Counted from the stretch's first letter, positions 52,413 through 63,102 are shown. The stretch is DNA of 64,000 nucleotides from Paracoccaceae bacterium (GCA_023383015.1 JAHDXW010000002.1:62001-126000), one strand, 5' to 3'. Notes: a model not told the origin generated them from the letters alone. A program made the numbers and translations.

Positions 52413-54248
52413 TCAGTCGGCCCGGCGCTGCCGGGCGATGTTGGCATCATAGCCGGCGCGCGCCGCGCGCACCTCGGCCCGGGCGCTGACCTCGGGCACC
52501 GCGACGTCCCACCAGTGGCCGCCGTGCGGGGTGGAGGCGTGGGGGTCGGTGTCGATGACGATCACCACCGGGCGGTCGGCGCCGCGCGCCTCGGTGAGCG
52601 CCGCCTCGAGCGCGGCGATGCCCGGCACCTTCAGCGCCCGCGCCCCCAGCGCCGCGGCATGGGCGGCGAAGTCGACGCGCATGGGTGCGACGTGGCGGGC
52701 GTCGTCGAGCAGGTTGTTGAAGGGCGCCCCGCCCGTCGCCTTCTGCAGCCGGTTGATGCAGCCGAAGCCGCGGTTGTCGGTCAGCACGACGGCAAAGCCG
52801 ATGCCCATCATCGCCGCCGTCGCCAGTTCGGAATTGGCCATCAGGTAACTGCCGTCGCCCAGCATGCAGACGACGTCGCGGCCGGGCTCGGCCATCCTGA
52901 CGCCGATCGCGCCGGCGATCTCGTAGCCCATGCAGGAATAGCCGTATTCCATGTGGTAGGCGCCGGGCCGCGGCGCTTTCCAGAGCTTGTGCAGCTCGCC
53001 CGGCATGGTGCCGGCGGCGCCCATCACCACTGTATCCGGACCCGCGGCGCGCTGGACGGCGCCGATCACCTGCTGATCGGAGGGCAGGGCGTTGCCTACG
53101 GCCGGCGGGGCGGTCAGCGGGTCGACGGCGGCGAACCAGGCGGCCTTCAGCCCGGCGGGCGGCGGCGACGCACGGTGGTCGCCAAGCGCCGCCGTCAGCG
53201 CCTCGAGCGCGAGCCCGGCGTCGGCGCAGAGGGGCTCGGCCGCGCGCTTGGCGGCGTCATGGGCGTTGACGTTGATGGCGAGAAGCCGGAGCGCGGGGTT
53301 GGCAAACAGCGCCCAGGAGCCGGTGGTGAAATCCTGGAAGCGGGTGCCGACGCCGATGACGACATCGGCCTCGGCCGCGAGCGCGTTGGCCGAAGTGGCG
53401 CCGGTGACGCCGACGGGGCCAAAGTTCCAGGCGTCGTCCCAGGCCAGCGCCGACTTGCCGGCCTGCGATTCGACCACCGGGATGCCGTGGCCCGCAGCGA
53501 AGGCGGCAAGCCGGCCGGCCGCGCCCGAGTAGTGCACACCGCCGCCGGCGACGATCACCGGCCGGCGGGCGGCGCGGATCAGCGCCGCGGCGCGGGCGAC
53601 CTCGGCAGGGTCGGGGGCGGGGCGGCGGATGCGCCAGACGCGGGGGGCAAAGAAATCCTGAGGCCAGTCGAAGGCCTCGGCCTGCACGTCCTGGCAGAGG
53701 GCGAGCGTCGCCGGCCCGCATTCGGCGGGGTCGGTCATCACCCGCAGCGCCCGCGGCAGCGCCGACATCAGCTGCTCGGGCCGGCTGATGCGGTCGAAGT
53801 AGCGGCTGACGGGGCGGAAGCAGTCGTTGGCGCTGACGGTGCCGTCGCCCCAGTCCTCGACCTGCTGCAGCACCGGGTCGGGGCCGCGGCCGGCGAAGAC
53901 GTCGCCGGGCAGGAACAGCACCGGCAGGCGGTTGACATGGGCGACGGCGGCGGCGGTGACCATGTTCGTCGCCCCCGGCCCGATCGAGGAGGTCACCGCC
54001 ATCGCCCGCCGCCGGCCAAGCTGCTTGGCATAGGCGATGGCGGCGTGCGCCATGGTCTGCTCGTTCTGGCCCCGCCAGGTCGGCAGGTCGTCGCCGGCCG
54101 CCTGCAGCGCCTCGCCAAGGCCCGCGACGTTGCCGTGGCCGAAGATCGCCCAGACCCCGGCGATGAAGCGCTCGCCGCTTTCCGTGCGCTGGACCGAAAG
54201 CCAGCGCACCAGCGCCTGGGCGGCGGTAAGGCGGATCGTGCCGGTCAT
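52413..54248 (-). CDS. iolD: Trihydroxycyclohexane-1,2-dione hydrolase IolD
   Basis: A 611-residue thiamine-diphosphate enzyme opening the inositol ring to 5-deoxy-glucuronate. The N-terminal TPP activation glutamate is E63 in RGQNEQTMAHAAIAYAK, and the cofactor motif GDGSYLMANSE starts at 464 with the distal N near 492. Full length for IolD. The frame runs upstream, but the ATG at 54246-54248 overlaps the iolC stop by four bases and matches the family start. Confidence 0.96.
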   Translation of the reverse strand: MTGTIRLTAAQALVRWLSVQRTESGERFIAGVWAIFGHGNVAGLGEALQAAGDDLPTWRGQNEQTMAHAAIAYAKQLGRRRAMAVTSSIGPGATNMVTAAAVAHVNRLPVLFLPGDVFAGRGPDPVLQQVEDWGDGTVSANDCFRPVSRYFDRISRPEQLMSALPRALRVMTDPAECGPATLALCQDVQAEAFDWPQDFFAPRVWRIRRPAPDPAEVARAAALIRAARRPVIVAGGGVHYSGAAGRLAAFAAGHGIPVVESQAGKSALAWDDAWNFGPVGVTGATSANALAAEADVVIGVGTRFQDFTTGSWALFANPALRLLAINVNAHDAAKRAAEPLCADAGLALEALTAALGDHRASPPPAGLKAAWFAAVDPLTAPPAVGNALPSDQQVIGAVQRAAGPDTVVMGAAGTMPGELHKLWKAPRPGAYHMEYGYSCMGYEIAGAIGVRMAEPGRDVVCMLGDGSYLMANSELATAAMMGIGFAVVLTDNRGFGCINRLQKATGGAPFNNLLDDARHVAPMRVDFAAHAAALGARALKVPGIAALEAALTEARGADRPVVIVIDTDPHASTPHGGHWWDVAVPEVSARAEVRAARAGYDANIARQRRAD

Positions 54249-56152
54249 GCAGCCTGCTCCCATTCCGAACGCGCCGCATCCCAGATGCGGCACAGCCTGT
54301 CGTAGCGGGCGGCCATGTCGGCCACCGCCTCGGCATCGCCGATCTCGCCGGCCAGCCAGCGGCGGGCGGCCTCGGCAAAGATCGTCCGGCCGACGGCGAA
54401 GCCCTTGACGAGGTCGTGACGTGCGGCCAGCCGCAACGCGTCGGCCAGCGCCTCCTCGGGCGCATCGAGGCCGAGCACCAGCACGCCGCGGACATGCGCA
54501 TCGCCCTCGCGGATCGCCGCGCAGGCGCCGGCCCAGGCGGCATCGGTCGCGAACGGCTCGAGCTTCCACCAGTCGGGGCAGATGCCGATGGCGTAGAAGC
54601 GCCGGATCAGCCCCGCCGCCGTGGTCTCGTCCACCGGGCCGGCGCGCGAGGAGATGATCTCGAGCAGGAACTCCAGCCGGTGGCGCCGGGCGGCGTGGAA
54701 CAGCCGCAGGAGGCTCGCCTCCTGCGCCAGTCGCAACGGCTCGGGGTCGTCGGGGTGGGCAAAGCACAGCACCTTGACGACATGATCGAGCGGCCATTCC
54801 ATCAGCCCGCCGAGGTCGGGGCCAAGCTCGGGCTCGAGTTCGAGAGGGCGCGAGCCGGGCCACTCCGCCGGCCGCCCGATCCACAGCCCGCTGCCCGCCG
54901 CCGCATGCAGCGCCTGCCGTCCCAGCCGGCCGTCGCAGAGGATGCCATGGCCCGGCCGCCCCGCCGCGACGGCAACTGCGGCCTCGAGACAGAGGCGCTT
55001 GAATGTGCCGATGCGCTCGGGCGTGGCGCCGGCCATCGTCTCCATCTGGGCGCGGTGATCGAAGGCGAATGCCCGCAGCACCGGCCAGTCGCGGTGGCGG
55101 TTCGTCGACCAGTGGATCTGCTCGAGCGCCCGGTCGTGGCGCAGCGCCGGAGTGACGACGCCGCGCGCGAGGAAGAAGCGCAACTCCTCCATCGACGGGT
55201 AGGAGGGCGTGCAGCCGTGGCGACTGACGGCCAGCGCCCCGCAGGCGTTGGCATATTCAAGCGCCACCGGCCAGGGCGCGTCGTCCAGCCAGCCGCGCAG
55301 GAGCCCGGCCATGAACCCGTCGCCGGCACCCAGCACGTTGAAGACCTCGATGGCAAAGCCCGACCCGGACTCGCCGGCATCGAGGCTGGCGGGGATCGGC
55401 CCGGCGAAGGCCACCGCCCCCATCGGCCCGCGCTTGCAGACCAGCGTCGCCGCCGTCCGCGCCCGCACCGCGGCCAGGGCGGCAAGCGTGTCGGTGCTGC
55501 CGCCGGCGATGTGGAACTCCTCCTCGGTGCCGACGATCAGGTCGAAGAGGTGCAGGTGGCCCTGCAGCGCGGCGGTGACGGCCGGGCTGCCGATGTAGCG
55601 CTCCTCGCCCGCGCCGTGGCCGGCCAGGCCCCAGAGGTTCGGCCGGTAGTCGATGTCGAGCGCGGTGCGCGCGCCGGCCGCGCGGGCAAGGTTGAGTGCC
55701 TTCAGCACCGCCGCCGCAGTGCGCGGGTGTGACAGGTGGGTGCCGGTCGCCACCACCGCGCGCGCCTCGCCGAGCAGCGCGGAGTCGATGTCGTCCTCGC
55801 AGAGCGCCATGTCGGCGCAGTTCTCGCGGTAGAAGATCAGCGGGAAGGACTGGTCGTCGCGGATGCCGAGCAGGACAAGCGCCGTCAGCCGCGCGGGGTC
55901 GGTGACGACGCCGCGCACGTCCACCCCCTCGCGTGCCAGCTCCTCGCGGATGAAGCGGCCCATGTGCTCGTCGCCGACGCGGGTGATCAGCGCCGACTTC
56001 AGCCCCAGCCGGGCCGCGCCCGCGGCCATGTTGCAGGGCGAGCCGCCGACGTACTTCTGGAAGCTGCCCATGTCCTCCAGCCGGCCGCCGACCTGGCTGC
56101 CGTAGAGGTCGACCGAGGCGCGGCCGATGGTGATGACGTCGAGCGGCTTCAT
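54245..56152 (-). CDS. iolC: IolC kinase fused to DUF2090-type aldolase
   Basis: A 635-residue bifunctional protein. Residues 1-320 are a PfkB-family 5-dehydro-2-deoxygluconokinase: GRASVDLYG near the start, [15 protein letters not shown] (36-50) and the ATP/anion motif GAGDGF (275-280) with D278 as base. Residues about 330-635 are a DUF2090 domain, the 5-dehydro-2-deoxyphosphogluconate aldolase partner found fused to IolC in many proteobacteria, replacing a separate IolJ. Products are dihydroxyacetone phosphate and malonate semialdehyde. It is coupled by four-base overlaps to the ABC ATPase and iolD genes. Confidence 0.94.
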   Translation of the reverse strand: MKPLDVITIGRASVDLYGSQVGGRLEDMGSFQKYVGGSPCNMAAGAARLGLKSALITRVGDEHMGRFIREELAREGVDVRGVVTDPARLTALVLLGIRDDQSFPLIFYRENCADMALCEDDIDSALLGEARAVVATGTHLSHPRTAAAVLKALNLARAAGARTALDIDYRPNLWGLAGHGAGEERYIGSPAVTAALQGHLHLFDLIVGTEEEFHIAGGSTDTLAALAAVRARTAATLVCKRGPMGAVAFAGPIPASLDAGESGSGFAIEVFNVLGAGDGFMAGLLRGWLDDAPWPVALEYANACGALAVSRHGCTPSYPSMEELRFFLARGVVTPALRHDRALEQIHWSTNRHRDWPVLRAFAFDHRAQMETMAGATPERIGTFKRLCLEAAVAVAAGRPGHGILCDGRLGRQALHAAAGSGLWIGRPAEWPGSRPLELEPELGPDLGGLMEWPLDHVVKVLCFAHPDDPEPLRLAQEASLLRLFHAARRHRLEFLLEIISSRAGPVDETTAAGLIRRFYAIGICPDWWKLEPFATDAAWAGACAAIREGDAHVRGVLVLGLDAPEEALADALRLAARHDLVKGFAVGRTIFAEAARRWLAGEIGDAEAVADMAARYDRLCRIWDAARSEWEQAA

Positions 56153-56928
56153 ACCGTGCCCCCGAGGCTCGATTCGAGCGCCACGAGCTCCTGGCCGCCG
56201 GCCATCAGGTCCTGCAGCTCCTCGGGGGTGATCTGGCCGCGCTGGCTGGTGCCGAGCGTCCGGCCGCGGTTCAGCACTGTGAAGCGGTCGCCTACCGCCA
56301 GCGCGTGGCGGACGTTGTGGGTTATGAAGACGATGCCGATGCCCTGCTTCCTGACCCGGTCGATGGTGGCCAGGACGTTCGCCGTCTGGCGCACGCCGAG
56401 GGCCGAGGTCGGCTCGTCGAGGATGAGCACCTTCGCACCGAAGTAGACCGCGCGCGCGATCGCCACCGTCTGGCGCTCGCCGCCCGACAGCGTGCCCACC
56501 GCCTGGTCGGGCTCGCGCAGGGCGATGCCCATCCTCTGCATCTCCTCCATCGTGACCCGGTTGGCATGGGCGATGTCGAGGCGGGTGAAGGGGCCGCGGC
56601 CCCGCGTCGGCTCGCGCCCCATGAAGAAGTTGCGGGTGACCGACATCAGCGGGATCATCGCGAGGTCCTGGTAGACGGTGGCGATGCCTGCCGCCATGGC
56701 GTCGCGGGGGCTGTTGAACACCACCGTCCGGCCGCCGACCACCATCTCGCCGCGGGTCGGCCGGTGGACGCCCGACATCGTCTTGATGAAGGTCGACTTG
56801 CCGGCGCCGTTGTCGCCGAGCAGGCAGTGGCACTCGCCCGGCCTCACATCGAAGCTGACCCCGGCCAGCGCGACGATGTTGCCGAACTGCTTCTCGATGT
56901 TCTTCATCTCGATGAAGGGTTCGGACAT
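56149..56928 (-). CDS. Inositol/sugar ABC importer ATPase, single-domain
   Basis: A 259-residue ATPase with Walker [10 protein letters not shown] (38-46), signature LSGGE (147-151) and Walker [16 protein letters not shown]. Most carbohydrate-2 type importers (RbsA, XylG) carry two ATPase copies of about 500 residues; this is the one-copy form known from FrcA of rhizobia. It would work as a homodimer with the adjacent permease. It shares one base with the permease stop and overlaps iolC by four. Confidence 0.92.
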   Translation of the reverse strand: MSEPFIEMKNIEKQFGNIVALAGVSFDVRPGECHCLLGDNGAGKSTFIKTMSGVHRPTRGEMVVGGRTVVFNSPRDAMAAGIATVYQDLAMIPLMSVTRNFFMGREPTRGRGPFTRLDIAHANRVTMEEMQRMGIALREPDQAVGTLSGGERQTVAIARAVYFGAKVLILDEPTSALGVRQTANVLATIDRVRKQGIGIVFITHNVRHALAVGDRFTVLNRGRTLGTSQRGQITPEELQDLMAGGQELVALESSLGGTV

Positions 56929-58031
56929 CAGCGCTCTCCCGTCACGCGCTTGCGGATGGCGTTGTTGAACACCACGGCGATGAGCAGCATCGACCCGAGG
57001 AAGACCTGGTACCAGTCCTGGTCGATCCGCGTGTAGGTCAGCCCGATCATCACCATGCCGAAGATGATCGCGCCGAAGAAGGCGCCGACCGCGCTGCCGT
57101 AGCCGCCGGTCAGCAGCGCCCCGCCGATCACCGCCGCGATGATCGCCTCGAACTCCTTCTGGAAGCCGCGGCGGGCATCGGTCGAGCCCGCCTCGAGCAC
57201 GGTGATGATGGCCACCAGCGCCGCGCAGCAGGCGGTCAGCATGAAGAGCGCGATCTTGACCTTGCGCACCGGCACACCGGAGTTGAGCGCGGCATTGCGG
57301 TCGCCGCCCGCGGCGAAGATCCAGTTGCCCCAGGGGGTGCGCAAGAGAACCCACGTGGCCAGGGCAGTCAGGACGAGGAACCACAGGATCTCGATGGGAA
57401 TGCCGGGCACCTTGGGGGCACCGTTGCGGAAGGTCTCGATCATCCCGCGCTCGGCCAGCCAGGCAAACAGGCCGGGGAAGGCATCGCCCGAGAACAGCGG
57501 CAGAAGCCGGTCGCCCTGCACCGAATCGCCGATCCCGCGCATTTGCGTCGACCCGCCGGTGGCCCATTTCAGCCCCACCAGGCTCAGCCCGCGCAGGATG
57601 AAGAGGAACGCGAGCGTGACGATGAACGAGGGCAGCGCGGTGCGCAGAACGATCTCGGCATTGACGGCCCCCACTAGCGCCGCGACCGCGACGGTCAGCG
57701 GGATGGCAAGGACCAGCGGCAGACCCAGAACAGTCAGCGCGACGCCGAAGACCAGCCCGGCGAAGGCAACCATCGAGCCCACCGAGAGGTCGAACTCGCC
57801 GCCGATCATCAAGAGCGCCGCGCCGAGAGCGAGGATGCCGAGCTGCGCCGCCGGCGTCATGAAGTTGACGATGCCGGCAAGGCTGAACATCACCGGGTCG
57901 GCGGTGGCGGCGAAGAACAGCGTCACCAGCACCAGCCCCGCAACCGCGCCCAGTTCGGGGCGCTTCATCATTCGGGCGAACAGCGAAATCCGCTGCAGAC
58001 GCTCGTCGCCCTGCCCGGTCTGTGCAGCCAT
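56928..58031 (-). CDS. Inositol/sugar ABC importer permease
   Basis: A 367-residue membrane protein of the BPD_transp_2 (RbsC/FrcC) family with 9-10 helices. [20 protein letters not shown] is the family signature and [20 protein letters not shown]-like sequence contains the ATPase-coupling loop. A periplasmic insertion around 185-225 is longer than in RbsC. The start at 58029-58031 (MAAQTGQGD) is chosen over a long upstream frame. It lies between the binding-protein and ATPase genes. Confidence 0.93.
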   Translation of the reverse strand: MAAQTGQGDERLQRISLFARMMKRPELGAVAGLVLVTLFFAATADPVMFSLAGIVNFMTPAAQLGILALGAALLMIGGEFDLSVGSMVAFAGLVFGVALTVLGLPLVLAIPLTVAVAALVGAVNAEIVLRTALPSFIVTLAFLFILRGLSLVGLKWATGGSTQMRGIGDSVQGDRLLPLFSGDAFPGLFAWLAERGMIETFRNGAPKVPGIPIEILWFLVLTALATWVLLRTPWGNWIFAAGGDRNAALNSGVPVRKVKIALFMLTACCAALVAIITVLEAGSTDARRGFQKEFEAIIAAVIGGALLTGGYGSAVGAFFGAIIFGMVMIGLTYTRIDQDWYQVFLGSMLLIAVVFNNAIRKRVTGER

Positions 58032-58119
58032 CACTCCCCCCGCATTTCCCGTCGCGGCTCCCGGACCGCGACCGCCGCATGGCGCGGGGGCGGAACGCCC
58101 CCGCGGCCGGGACTGGCTG

Positions 58120-59040
58120 TCAGCGGATGCCCTTCGCCGACAGATCGACCACCATTGCCGCGCTGTCCTGGCCGACAAGGTTCGGCCCCGAGGGCACATC
58201 GCCGCCGGGCATCAGCCCGTAGCTGGCATGCAGCGCCAGGAACACCACCGGCAGGTAGCCCTGCAGGAACTGCTGCTGGTCGATGGCGAATGCCGCCTTG
58301 CCGGCCGCGACCGCCTCGAGGAAGCCTGCCGACATGTCGAAGGTGGCGACGTTGATCTCGCCCGACCGGCCGGCGGCCTCGACCGCGGCCACCGAGGGCT
58401 CGCCCGCAGTGCCTGCGCCGAGGGCGAGGATGGTGTCGATGTCGGGGTCGGAGTCGATCGCGGCCCGCACCCGCGCCTGGACGTCGGCCGGCTCGTTGGA
58501 CGTCGGCAGGACGGTGACGGCGCCGAAGCCCTCGGCAAATCCCTCGCAGCGCAGGTCGAGCGCGACGTTGCCGACCTCCTGGTTCACGCACAGCCCCTTG
58601 CTGCCTCCCATTGCCGCCAGTCGTTCGCCGGCAATGCGTCCGGCATCGTACTCCGACTGGCCGACATGCAGCAGCACGCCGAGATCGGCGGCGACGTCGC
58701 CGCCGGAGTTCATCGAGATCACCGGAATCCCGGCCGCGACCGCGCGGCGGATCGCATCGCCCAGCGCCGCCGCATCGGGAATCGAGACCACGAGGCCGTC
58801 GGGCTCCTGGTTCACCGCGGCGTCGATGAGCTGCGCCATCGCGACCATGTCGAAGGTCTCGGGCGCGCGATAGGAGACGTTGGCGCCGGTGTGCCTGGCA
58901 GCGAGGTCGACGCCGTTCTTGACCACCGACCAGAACGGATCGTTCGCCTGCCCGTGCGACACGACGATGATGTCCTGCGCAAGCGCGGCCGGGGCCGAAA
59001 GCGCCAGCGCCGCCGCCGCCGCCGTCAGGGTGTTTCGCAT
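58120..59040 (-). CDS. Inositol/sugar-binding periplasmic protein
   Basis: A 306-residue type I periplasmic binding protein (peripla_BP_4, RbsB-like). Signal peptide 1-22 ([20 protein letters not shown], cleaved near AQ). [40 protein letters not shown] and [20 protein letters not shown] are typical. The gene context makes myo-inositol or a close isomer the likely ligand (IbpA-like role). It lies 88 bases upstream of the permease gene. Confidence 0.92.
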   Translation of the reverse strand: MRNTLTAAAAALALSAPAALAQDIIVVSHGQANDPFWSVVKNGVDLAARHTGANVSYRAPETFDMVAMAQLIDAAVNQEPDGLVVSIPDAAALGDAIRRAVAAGIPVISMNSGGDVAADLGVLLHVGQSEYDAGRIAGERLAAMGGSKGLCVNQEVGNVALDLRCEGFAEGFGAVTVLPTSNEPADVQARVRAAIDSDPDIDTILALGAGTAGEPSVAAVEAAGRSGEINVATFDMSAGFLEAVAAGKAAFAIDQQQFLQGYLPVVFLALHASYGLMPGGDVPSGPNLVGQDSAAMVVDLSAKGIR

Positions 59041-59120
59041 GTGACGTCCTCCCATTGGACATGCTGGCCCGGGCCCTCGGGCCCGGGCGGTTGCGGCGCA
59101 GCCCTTCCCGGGGCTGCGCC

Positions 59121-59957
59121 CTACCCCGCCGCGCTCGCGGCAGGGACGCCGGGCCGGAGCGCGGCAAGGCGGTCGCGGCTGCGGACCAGCATCGCCGCCA
59201 GCACCTCGCGGAAACCCGGCCCCATGTCGGTGCGGAAGGGGTCGGGTCCGGGGGCTGCGGGCTCCAGGATGATCGGGCCGCCGTAGCCCGCCGAATCCAG
59301 GGCGGCGAGCTGCGCGGCAAAATCGGTATGGCCGTCGCCGACCGCCCCGCGGTTGGAATCGGCGGCGTGGTAGAGGCCCAGCCGGCCCCCCGCGGCACGC
59401 AGCGCGCCGGCGGGGTCGGCCTCCTCGATGTTCATGTGGTAGGCGTCGGGCAGGAGCGCGAGGTTCTCGGCCCCCACGGCGTCGAGCAACGCCAGCCCCG
59501 CGGCCACCGTGCGGACCTGGTGCGTCTCGTAGCGGTTGAGTATCTCGAAGACCCCGCGCAGCCCGCGGCGGGCGAGTTCGGCGCAGATCGTCGCGGTCGA
59601 CTCGGCCAGCAGCGCGTCCTCGGCAGCCTGCGTCGCTACCGGGCGGATGCGCCCGACCTGACCGTGGATCGACACCAGCGGCCTGCCCAGCGCCGCCGCG
59701 AAGTCGGCCAGCCGCCGGTAATGGTCAAGCCCGCGGGCGCGGATCGCCGCGTCGGGGTGGCTGATGTCGGCGTCGCCCGGGGTGATCGAGAACACCTCGA
59801 GCCCGTGGTCGGCAAGGATGCGGCCGGCGCGGGCGGCATCCTGCGTCACGTCGCCGAAAAGCTCGACCCCGTCCAGCCCGCCCCCCCGCACCCGCGCCGC
59901 GATCTCGGCCAGGGGCTCGCCGCCGAAGATCCAGGTGCAGACGCCCAGCTTGCGCAT
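59121..59957 (-). CDS. Sugar phosphate isomerase/epimerase (IolI-like)
   Basis: A 278-residue TIM barrel of the AP endonuclease 2/xylose isomerase-like family. It starts [20 protein letters not shown], with [29 protein letters not shown] and [17 protein letters not shown] providing metal ligands. In inositol loci such proteins are IolI (2-keto-myo-inositol isomerase) or epimerases (IolO, IolH); which one cannot be told here. It is the first gene of the minus-strand inositol operon. A long inverted repeat lies just upstream. Confidence 0.87.
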   Translation of the reverse strand: MRKLGVCTWIFGGEPLAEIAARVRGGGLDGVELFGDVTQDAARAGRILADHGLEVFSITPGDADISHPDAAIRARGLDHYRRLADFAAALGRPLVSIHGQVGRIRPVATQAAEDALLAESTATICAELARRGLRGVFEILNRYETHQVRTVAAGLALLDAVGAENLALLPDAYHMNIEEADPAGALRAAGGRLGLYHAADSNRGAVGDGHTDFAAQLAALDSAGYGGPIILEPAAPGPDPFRTDMGPGFREVLAAMLVRSRDRLAALRPGVPAASAAG

Positions 59958-60032
59958 GGTTGCTCCCCCCCCCCGGTGGCGGCCCGGCGCCGCGGCGGCC
60001 CGATTCATGCGTTCCACCGCATGAGCAGATGT

Positions 60033-60066
60033 ATCATTCATTCCATTTCGGGCCGCAATGAATCAT
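60033..60066. promoter_or_regulatory. Inverted repeat, candidate IolR-type operator
   Basis: ATCATTCATT (60033-60042) and AATGAATCAT (60057-60066) match as an inverted repeat in nine of ten positions with a 14-base spacer, in an AT-rich patch directly upstream of the first gene of the inositol operon. The RpiR-type regulator gene next door ends at 60063, within the repeat. A regulator site is likely by position; the published IolR half-site GGAA-N6-TTCC of Sinorhizobium is not seen here. Confidence 0.55.
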
Positions 60067-60887
60067 TTGTTCTGTCTTGTTCCACGGGCCGTCCCGATCG
60101 CCACCCCCAGGGTGATCGCAAGCGTCACGGTCGCGGCAAGCGGGCGGAAGGCGCCGAAGTCGGTCTCGTCGACCAGCAGGGCAACCGCATCGATCCGCCG
60201 CATCGGGCTGAGCCCGGTGTCGGTGATGGCCACCACCTCGGCGCCGCGGTCCTTGGCGGCATCGGCGAAGGCCACCGTCTCCGGACTGTAGGGGTTGAAG
60301 GTGATCGCCAGCACCGCGTCACCCGGGCGCACGGCTGCCAATCCCGACAGCATCCCGACCCCGCCATGCAGCATTGCCGCGAAGCCCATGCGCTCGAAGG
60401 TGTAAGCGAAATGGGCGGCGACCGGGAACGCCCGCCGCAGCCCCATCAGATGGATCATCTCGGCCGCGGCAAGGCGGCTCACGGCCATGTCAAGGCTGCG
60501 CGGGTCGATCGTCGACGCAAGGTTGCCAAGCGACCGGCGACCGGATTCCACGAACTCGGCCAGCAGCGCCGACGGGCTGCCGGCGCCGCTGGCCTGCAGC
60601 GTCCGCAGCCGGCTCTCGTAGTCCGGGCGCGGGGTGGTGAGCGCCGCGCGGAACATCCGCTGCAGTTCGGCATAACCCGAGAACCCCATGGCCTGGGCGA
60701 AGCGCATCACCGCCGAGGGGGGGACGCCTGCGCCCTGCGCGATCTCGGCGACGGTCGAGACGGCGATCCGGTCGTGATTGGCGGCAAGGTAGTCCGCGCA
60801 TTCGCGCAGCCGCCGCGGAAGGCTGTCGGAACGGGCGTGGACGCGGTCGAGGAACTCGCGCGGGGTGGTCGGAACGTCGCGGGGCAT
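60063..60887 (-). CDS. RpiR-family regulator (probable inositol repressor)
   Basis: A 274-residue protein. An N-terminal HTH_6 domain (about 10-85, with ADYLAANHDRIAVSTVAEIA and GVPPSAVMRFAQAMGFSGYA) is joined to a C-terminal SIS sugar-isomerase-like effector domain (about 125-260, with GDAVLAITFNPYSPETVAFA and GAEVVAITDTGLSPM). RpiR proteins in inositol loci (IolR) sense 2-deoxy-5-keto-gluconate 6-phosphate or related phosphates. It lies between the two inositol transcription units and can control both. Confidence 0.92.
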   Translation of the reverse strand: MPRDVPTTPREFLDRVHARSDSLPRRLRECADYLAANHDRIAVSTVAEIAQGAGVPPSAVMRFAQAMGFSGYAELQRMFRAALTTPRPDYESRLRTLQASGAGSPSALLAEFVESGRRSLGNLASTIDPRSLDMAVSRLAAAEMIHLMGLRRAFPVAAHFAYTFERMGFAAMLHGGVGMLSGLAAVRPGDAVLAITFNPYSPETVAFADAAKDRGAEVVAITDTGLSPMRRIDAVALLVDETDFGAFRPLAATVTLAITLGVAIGTARGTRQNK

Positions 60888-60897
60888 GACTGCTCTC

Positions 60898-60922
60898 TTG
60901 ACAAACTGTACATTTCATATGT
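60898..60922 (+). promoter_or_regulatory. Promoter/operator candidate for the plus-strand dehydrogenases
   Basis: TTGACA (60898-60903) is a good -35. ACAT-TTCAT-ATGT (60910-60922) is a short inverted repeat within the following AT-rich stretch. The 80-base divergent gap between the RpiR gene and the first dehydrogenase should contain promoters for both. No strong -10 at 16-18 bases is visible. Confidence 0.4.
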
Positions 60923-60967
60923 TAGCAACTTCAGAACGAATCTTCCAGTATCCAGCGGGTGTCTGCC

Positions 60968-62086
60968 ATGCACTCCATCGGCGTCGCACTGATCGGCACG
61001 GGCTTCATGGGCAAGGCACATGCGATCGCCTGGGCGAACGCGCGCCGCATCCTCGGGGTCGAGGCCGAGGTCCGCCTCGAGGTCCTGTGCGACACGCCCG
61101 CAGACAAGGCACGCGCGATGGCGGCGCAGTTCGGCTTTGCCCGCGCGACCGGCGACTGGCGCGCCGTGCTCTCCGACCCGGCGGTGACCGTCGTCTCGGT
61201 GACCACGCCCAACGGCCTGCACCGCGAGATGGCCGAGGCCGCGCTCGGCGCCGGCAAGCACGTCTGGTGCGAGAAACCCATGGCGCTGACGCTCGCCGAC
61301 GCCGCGGCGATGGAGGCGGCCGCGCGCACTGCGGGCCGGATCACGCTTCTGGGCTACAACTACCTGCGCAACCCCGCCATCGCCCATGCCCGCCGGCTGG
61401 TCGCCGACGGCGCCATCGGCCGCCCGGTGCATTTCCGCGGCTGGGTCGACGAGGACTACCAGGCCGATCCCGACCTGGCCTGGAGCTGGCGGGCCACCCG
61501 CTCGGCGGCGGGGCTCGGCGCGCTGGGCGACCTCGGCTGCCATCTCGTCTCCGTCATGCTGGGGCTGATGGGCCCGGTCGAAAGCCTGATCGCCGACACC
61601 CAGGTGATCCATGCGACCCGACCGCTTCCCGACGGCAGCGGCCGGGCTGCGGTCGAGAACGAGGACACCGCCACCGCCATCCTGCGCTTCGGCTCCGGCG
61701 CCCAGGGGTCGATCTCGGCCTCGCGCAGCGCCTGGGGGCGGAAGGGCCGGCTCGATTTCGAAGTGCACGGCACCGAGGGGATGGTCGTCTTCGCCCAGGA
61801 GCGGATGAACGAGCTGCAACTCTACCAGAATCGCGGGCCGCAGGCCGAGCAGGGCTTCCGCACCATCCTCACCGGGCCCGCCCATCCGCCCTACGGCGCC
61901 TTCTGCCCCGCGCCAGGGCACCAGCTCGGCTTCAACGATCTGAAAGTGATCGAGGCGGGAGAGCTGATCGCCGGCCTGACCGGGGGGCCGCGGCCCTGGC
62001 CCGACTTCACCGCCGGCCTCGGCATCGAGCGCCTCATCCACGCCGTCGCCACGTCCGCGGCCGACGGCCGGCGCCACGTCTTCTGA
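60968..62086 (+). CDS. Gfo/Idh/MocA-family oxidoreductase (inositol-pathway dehydrogenase)
   Basis: A 372-residue NAD(P)-dependent dehydrogenase. The Rossmann motif is GTGFMG (10-15) and the catalytic lysine K103 lies in [23 protein letters not shown] carries the D and H typical of the family. It probably oxidises another inositol isomer (scyllo-inositol) or an inosose, complementing IolG. A GTG at 60959 could add three residues; the ATG at 60968 starts the beta strand normally. It lies 11 bases before iolG. Confidence 0.9.
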   Translation: MHSIGVALIGTGFMGKAHAIAWANARRILGVEAEVRLEVLCDTPADKARAMAAQFGFARATGDWRAVLSDPAVTVVSVTTPNGLHREMAEAALGAGKHVWCEKPMALTLADAAAMEAAARTAGRITLLGYNYLRNPAIAHARRLVADGAIGRPVHFRGWVDEDYQADPDLAWSWRATRSAAGLGALGDLGCHLVSVMLGLMGPVESLIADTQVIHATRPLPDGSGRAAVENEDTATAILRFGSGAQGSISASRSAWGRKGRLDFEVHGTEGMVVFAQERMNELQLYQNRGPQAEQGFRTILTGPAHPPYGAFCPAPGHQLGFNDLKVIEAGELIAGLTGGPRPWPDFTAGLGIERLIHAVATSAADGRRHVF

Positions 62087-62097
62087 GGGAGCCCGTC

Positions 62098-63102
62098 ATG
62101 CCCACCAGCTTCGCCCTGCTCGGCGCCGGCCGCATCGGCCGCGTCCACTCCGGCGCCATTGCCGCCGATCCCCGTGCGCGCCTCGCCGCGGTCGCCGACC
62201 CGGTGGCCGAGGCGGCTGAGGCGGTTGCCCGTGCCCGCGGTTGCGCGGTGCGGACGGTTGACGCGATTGCCGCCGATCCCGCGATCGACGCGGTGGTGAT
62301 ATGCACGCCCACCAACACCCACGCCGAGCTGATCGAGCGCTTTGCACGTGCCGGCAAGGCGATCTTCTGCGAAAAGCCGGTCGACCTGTCGGTGGAGCGC
62401 GTGCGCGCCTGCCTGAAGGTCGTCGGCGAGACGGGGGCGCGGCTGATGATCGGCTTCAACCGCCGGTTTGACCCGCATTTCGCGGCGGTCCGTAGGGCGA
62501 TCGAAGCCGGCCGGATCGGTGCCGTCGAAATGGTCTCCATCACCTCCCGCGACCCCGGCCTGCCGCCGCTTTCCTACATTGCCGTCTCCGGCGGGCTGTT
62601 CCGCGACATGACGATCCATGATTTCGACATGGCGCGCTTCCTGCTCGGCGAGGACGTCGAGACCGTCATGGCGGCCGGCGCAGCGCTCGTCGACCCCGCC
62701 GTGGGCAAGGCCGGCGACATCGACTCGGCCTCGGTGATCCTGCGCACCGCCACCGGACGTCAGGCGCTCATCTCGAATTCGCGGCGGGCCAGCTTCGGCT
62801 ACGACCAGCGCATCGAGGTGCATGGCTCGCTTGGCGCGGTGGCGGCAGAGAATCCCCGCCCGTTGCTGACCGAAATCGCCACTGCCGAGGGCTACCTGCG
62901 CCCGCCGCTGCACGACTTCTTCATGACCCGCTACACCGAGGCCTACGCCGCCGAGATCGCCGCCTTCATCGACGCGCTCGCGAGCGGTCGACCGATGTCG
63001 CCCTCGGGTGCCGACGGGCTGGCCGCCCTGGTACTTGCAGAGGCGGCGCTGGTCTCGATGCGCGAGGGACGGGCGGTACGGGTGGACGGCATCGCAGCCT
63101 GA
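62098..63102 (+). CDS. iolG: Inositol 2-dehydrogenase IolG
   Basis: A 334-residue enzyme oxidising myo-inositol to scyllo-inosose with NAD. GAGRIG (9-14) binds the cofactor; K93 in CEKPVDLS, D170 and H174 in GGLFRDMTIHDFDMARF form the catalytic set with the spacing of known IolG. GFNRRFDPHF (119-128) and YLRPPLHDFFMTRYTEAY are further hallmarks. It is the second gene of the plus-strand unit and is convergent with ychF across 35 bases. Confidence 0.95.
   Translation: MPTSFALLGAGRIGRVHSGAIAADPRARLAAVADPVAEAAEAVARARGCAVRTVDAIAADPAIDAVVICTPTNTHAELIERFARAGKAIFCEKPVDLSVERVRACLKVVGETGARLMIGFNRRFDPHFAAVRRAIEAGRIGAVEMVSITSRDPGLPPLSYIAVSGGLFRDMTIHDFDMARFLLGEDVETVMAAGAALVDPAVGKAGDIDSASVILRTATGRQALISNSRRASFGYDQRIEVHGSLGAVAAENPRPLLTEIATAEGYLRPPLHDFFMTRYTEAYAAEIAAFIDALASGRPMSPSGADGLAALVLAEAALVSMREGRAVRVDGIAA

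Noticed and set aside
51630-54305. An 891-codon plus-strand open frame opposite iolE and iolD
   Set aside because: It is a shadow frame: low-complexity Gly/Arg/Asp-rich translation over two intact, recognised iol genes.
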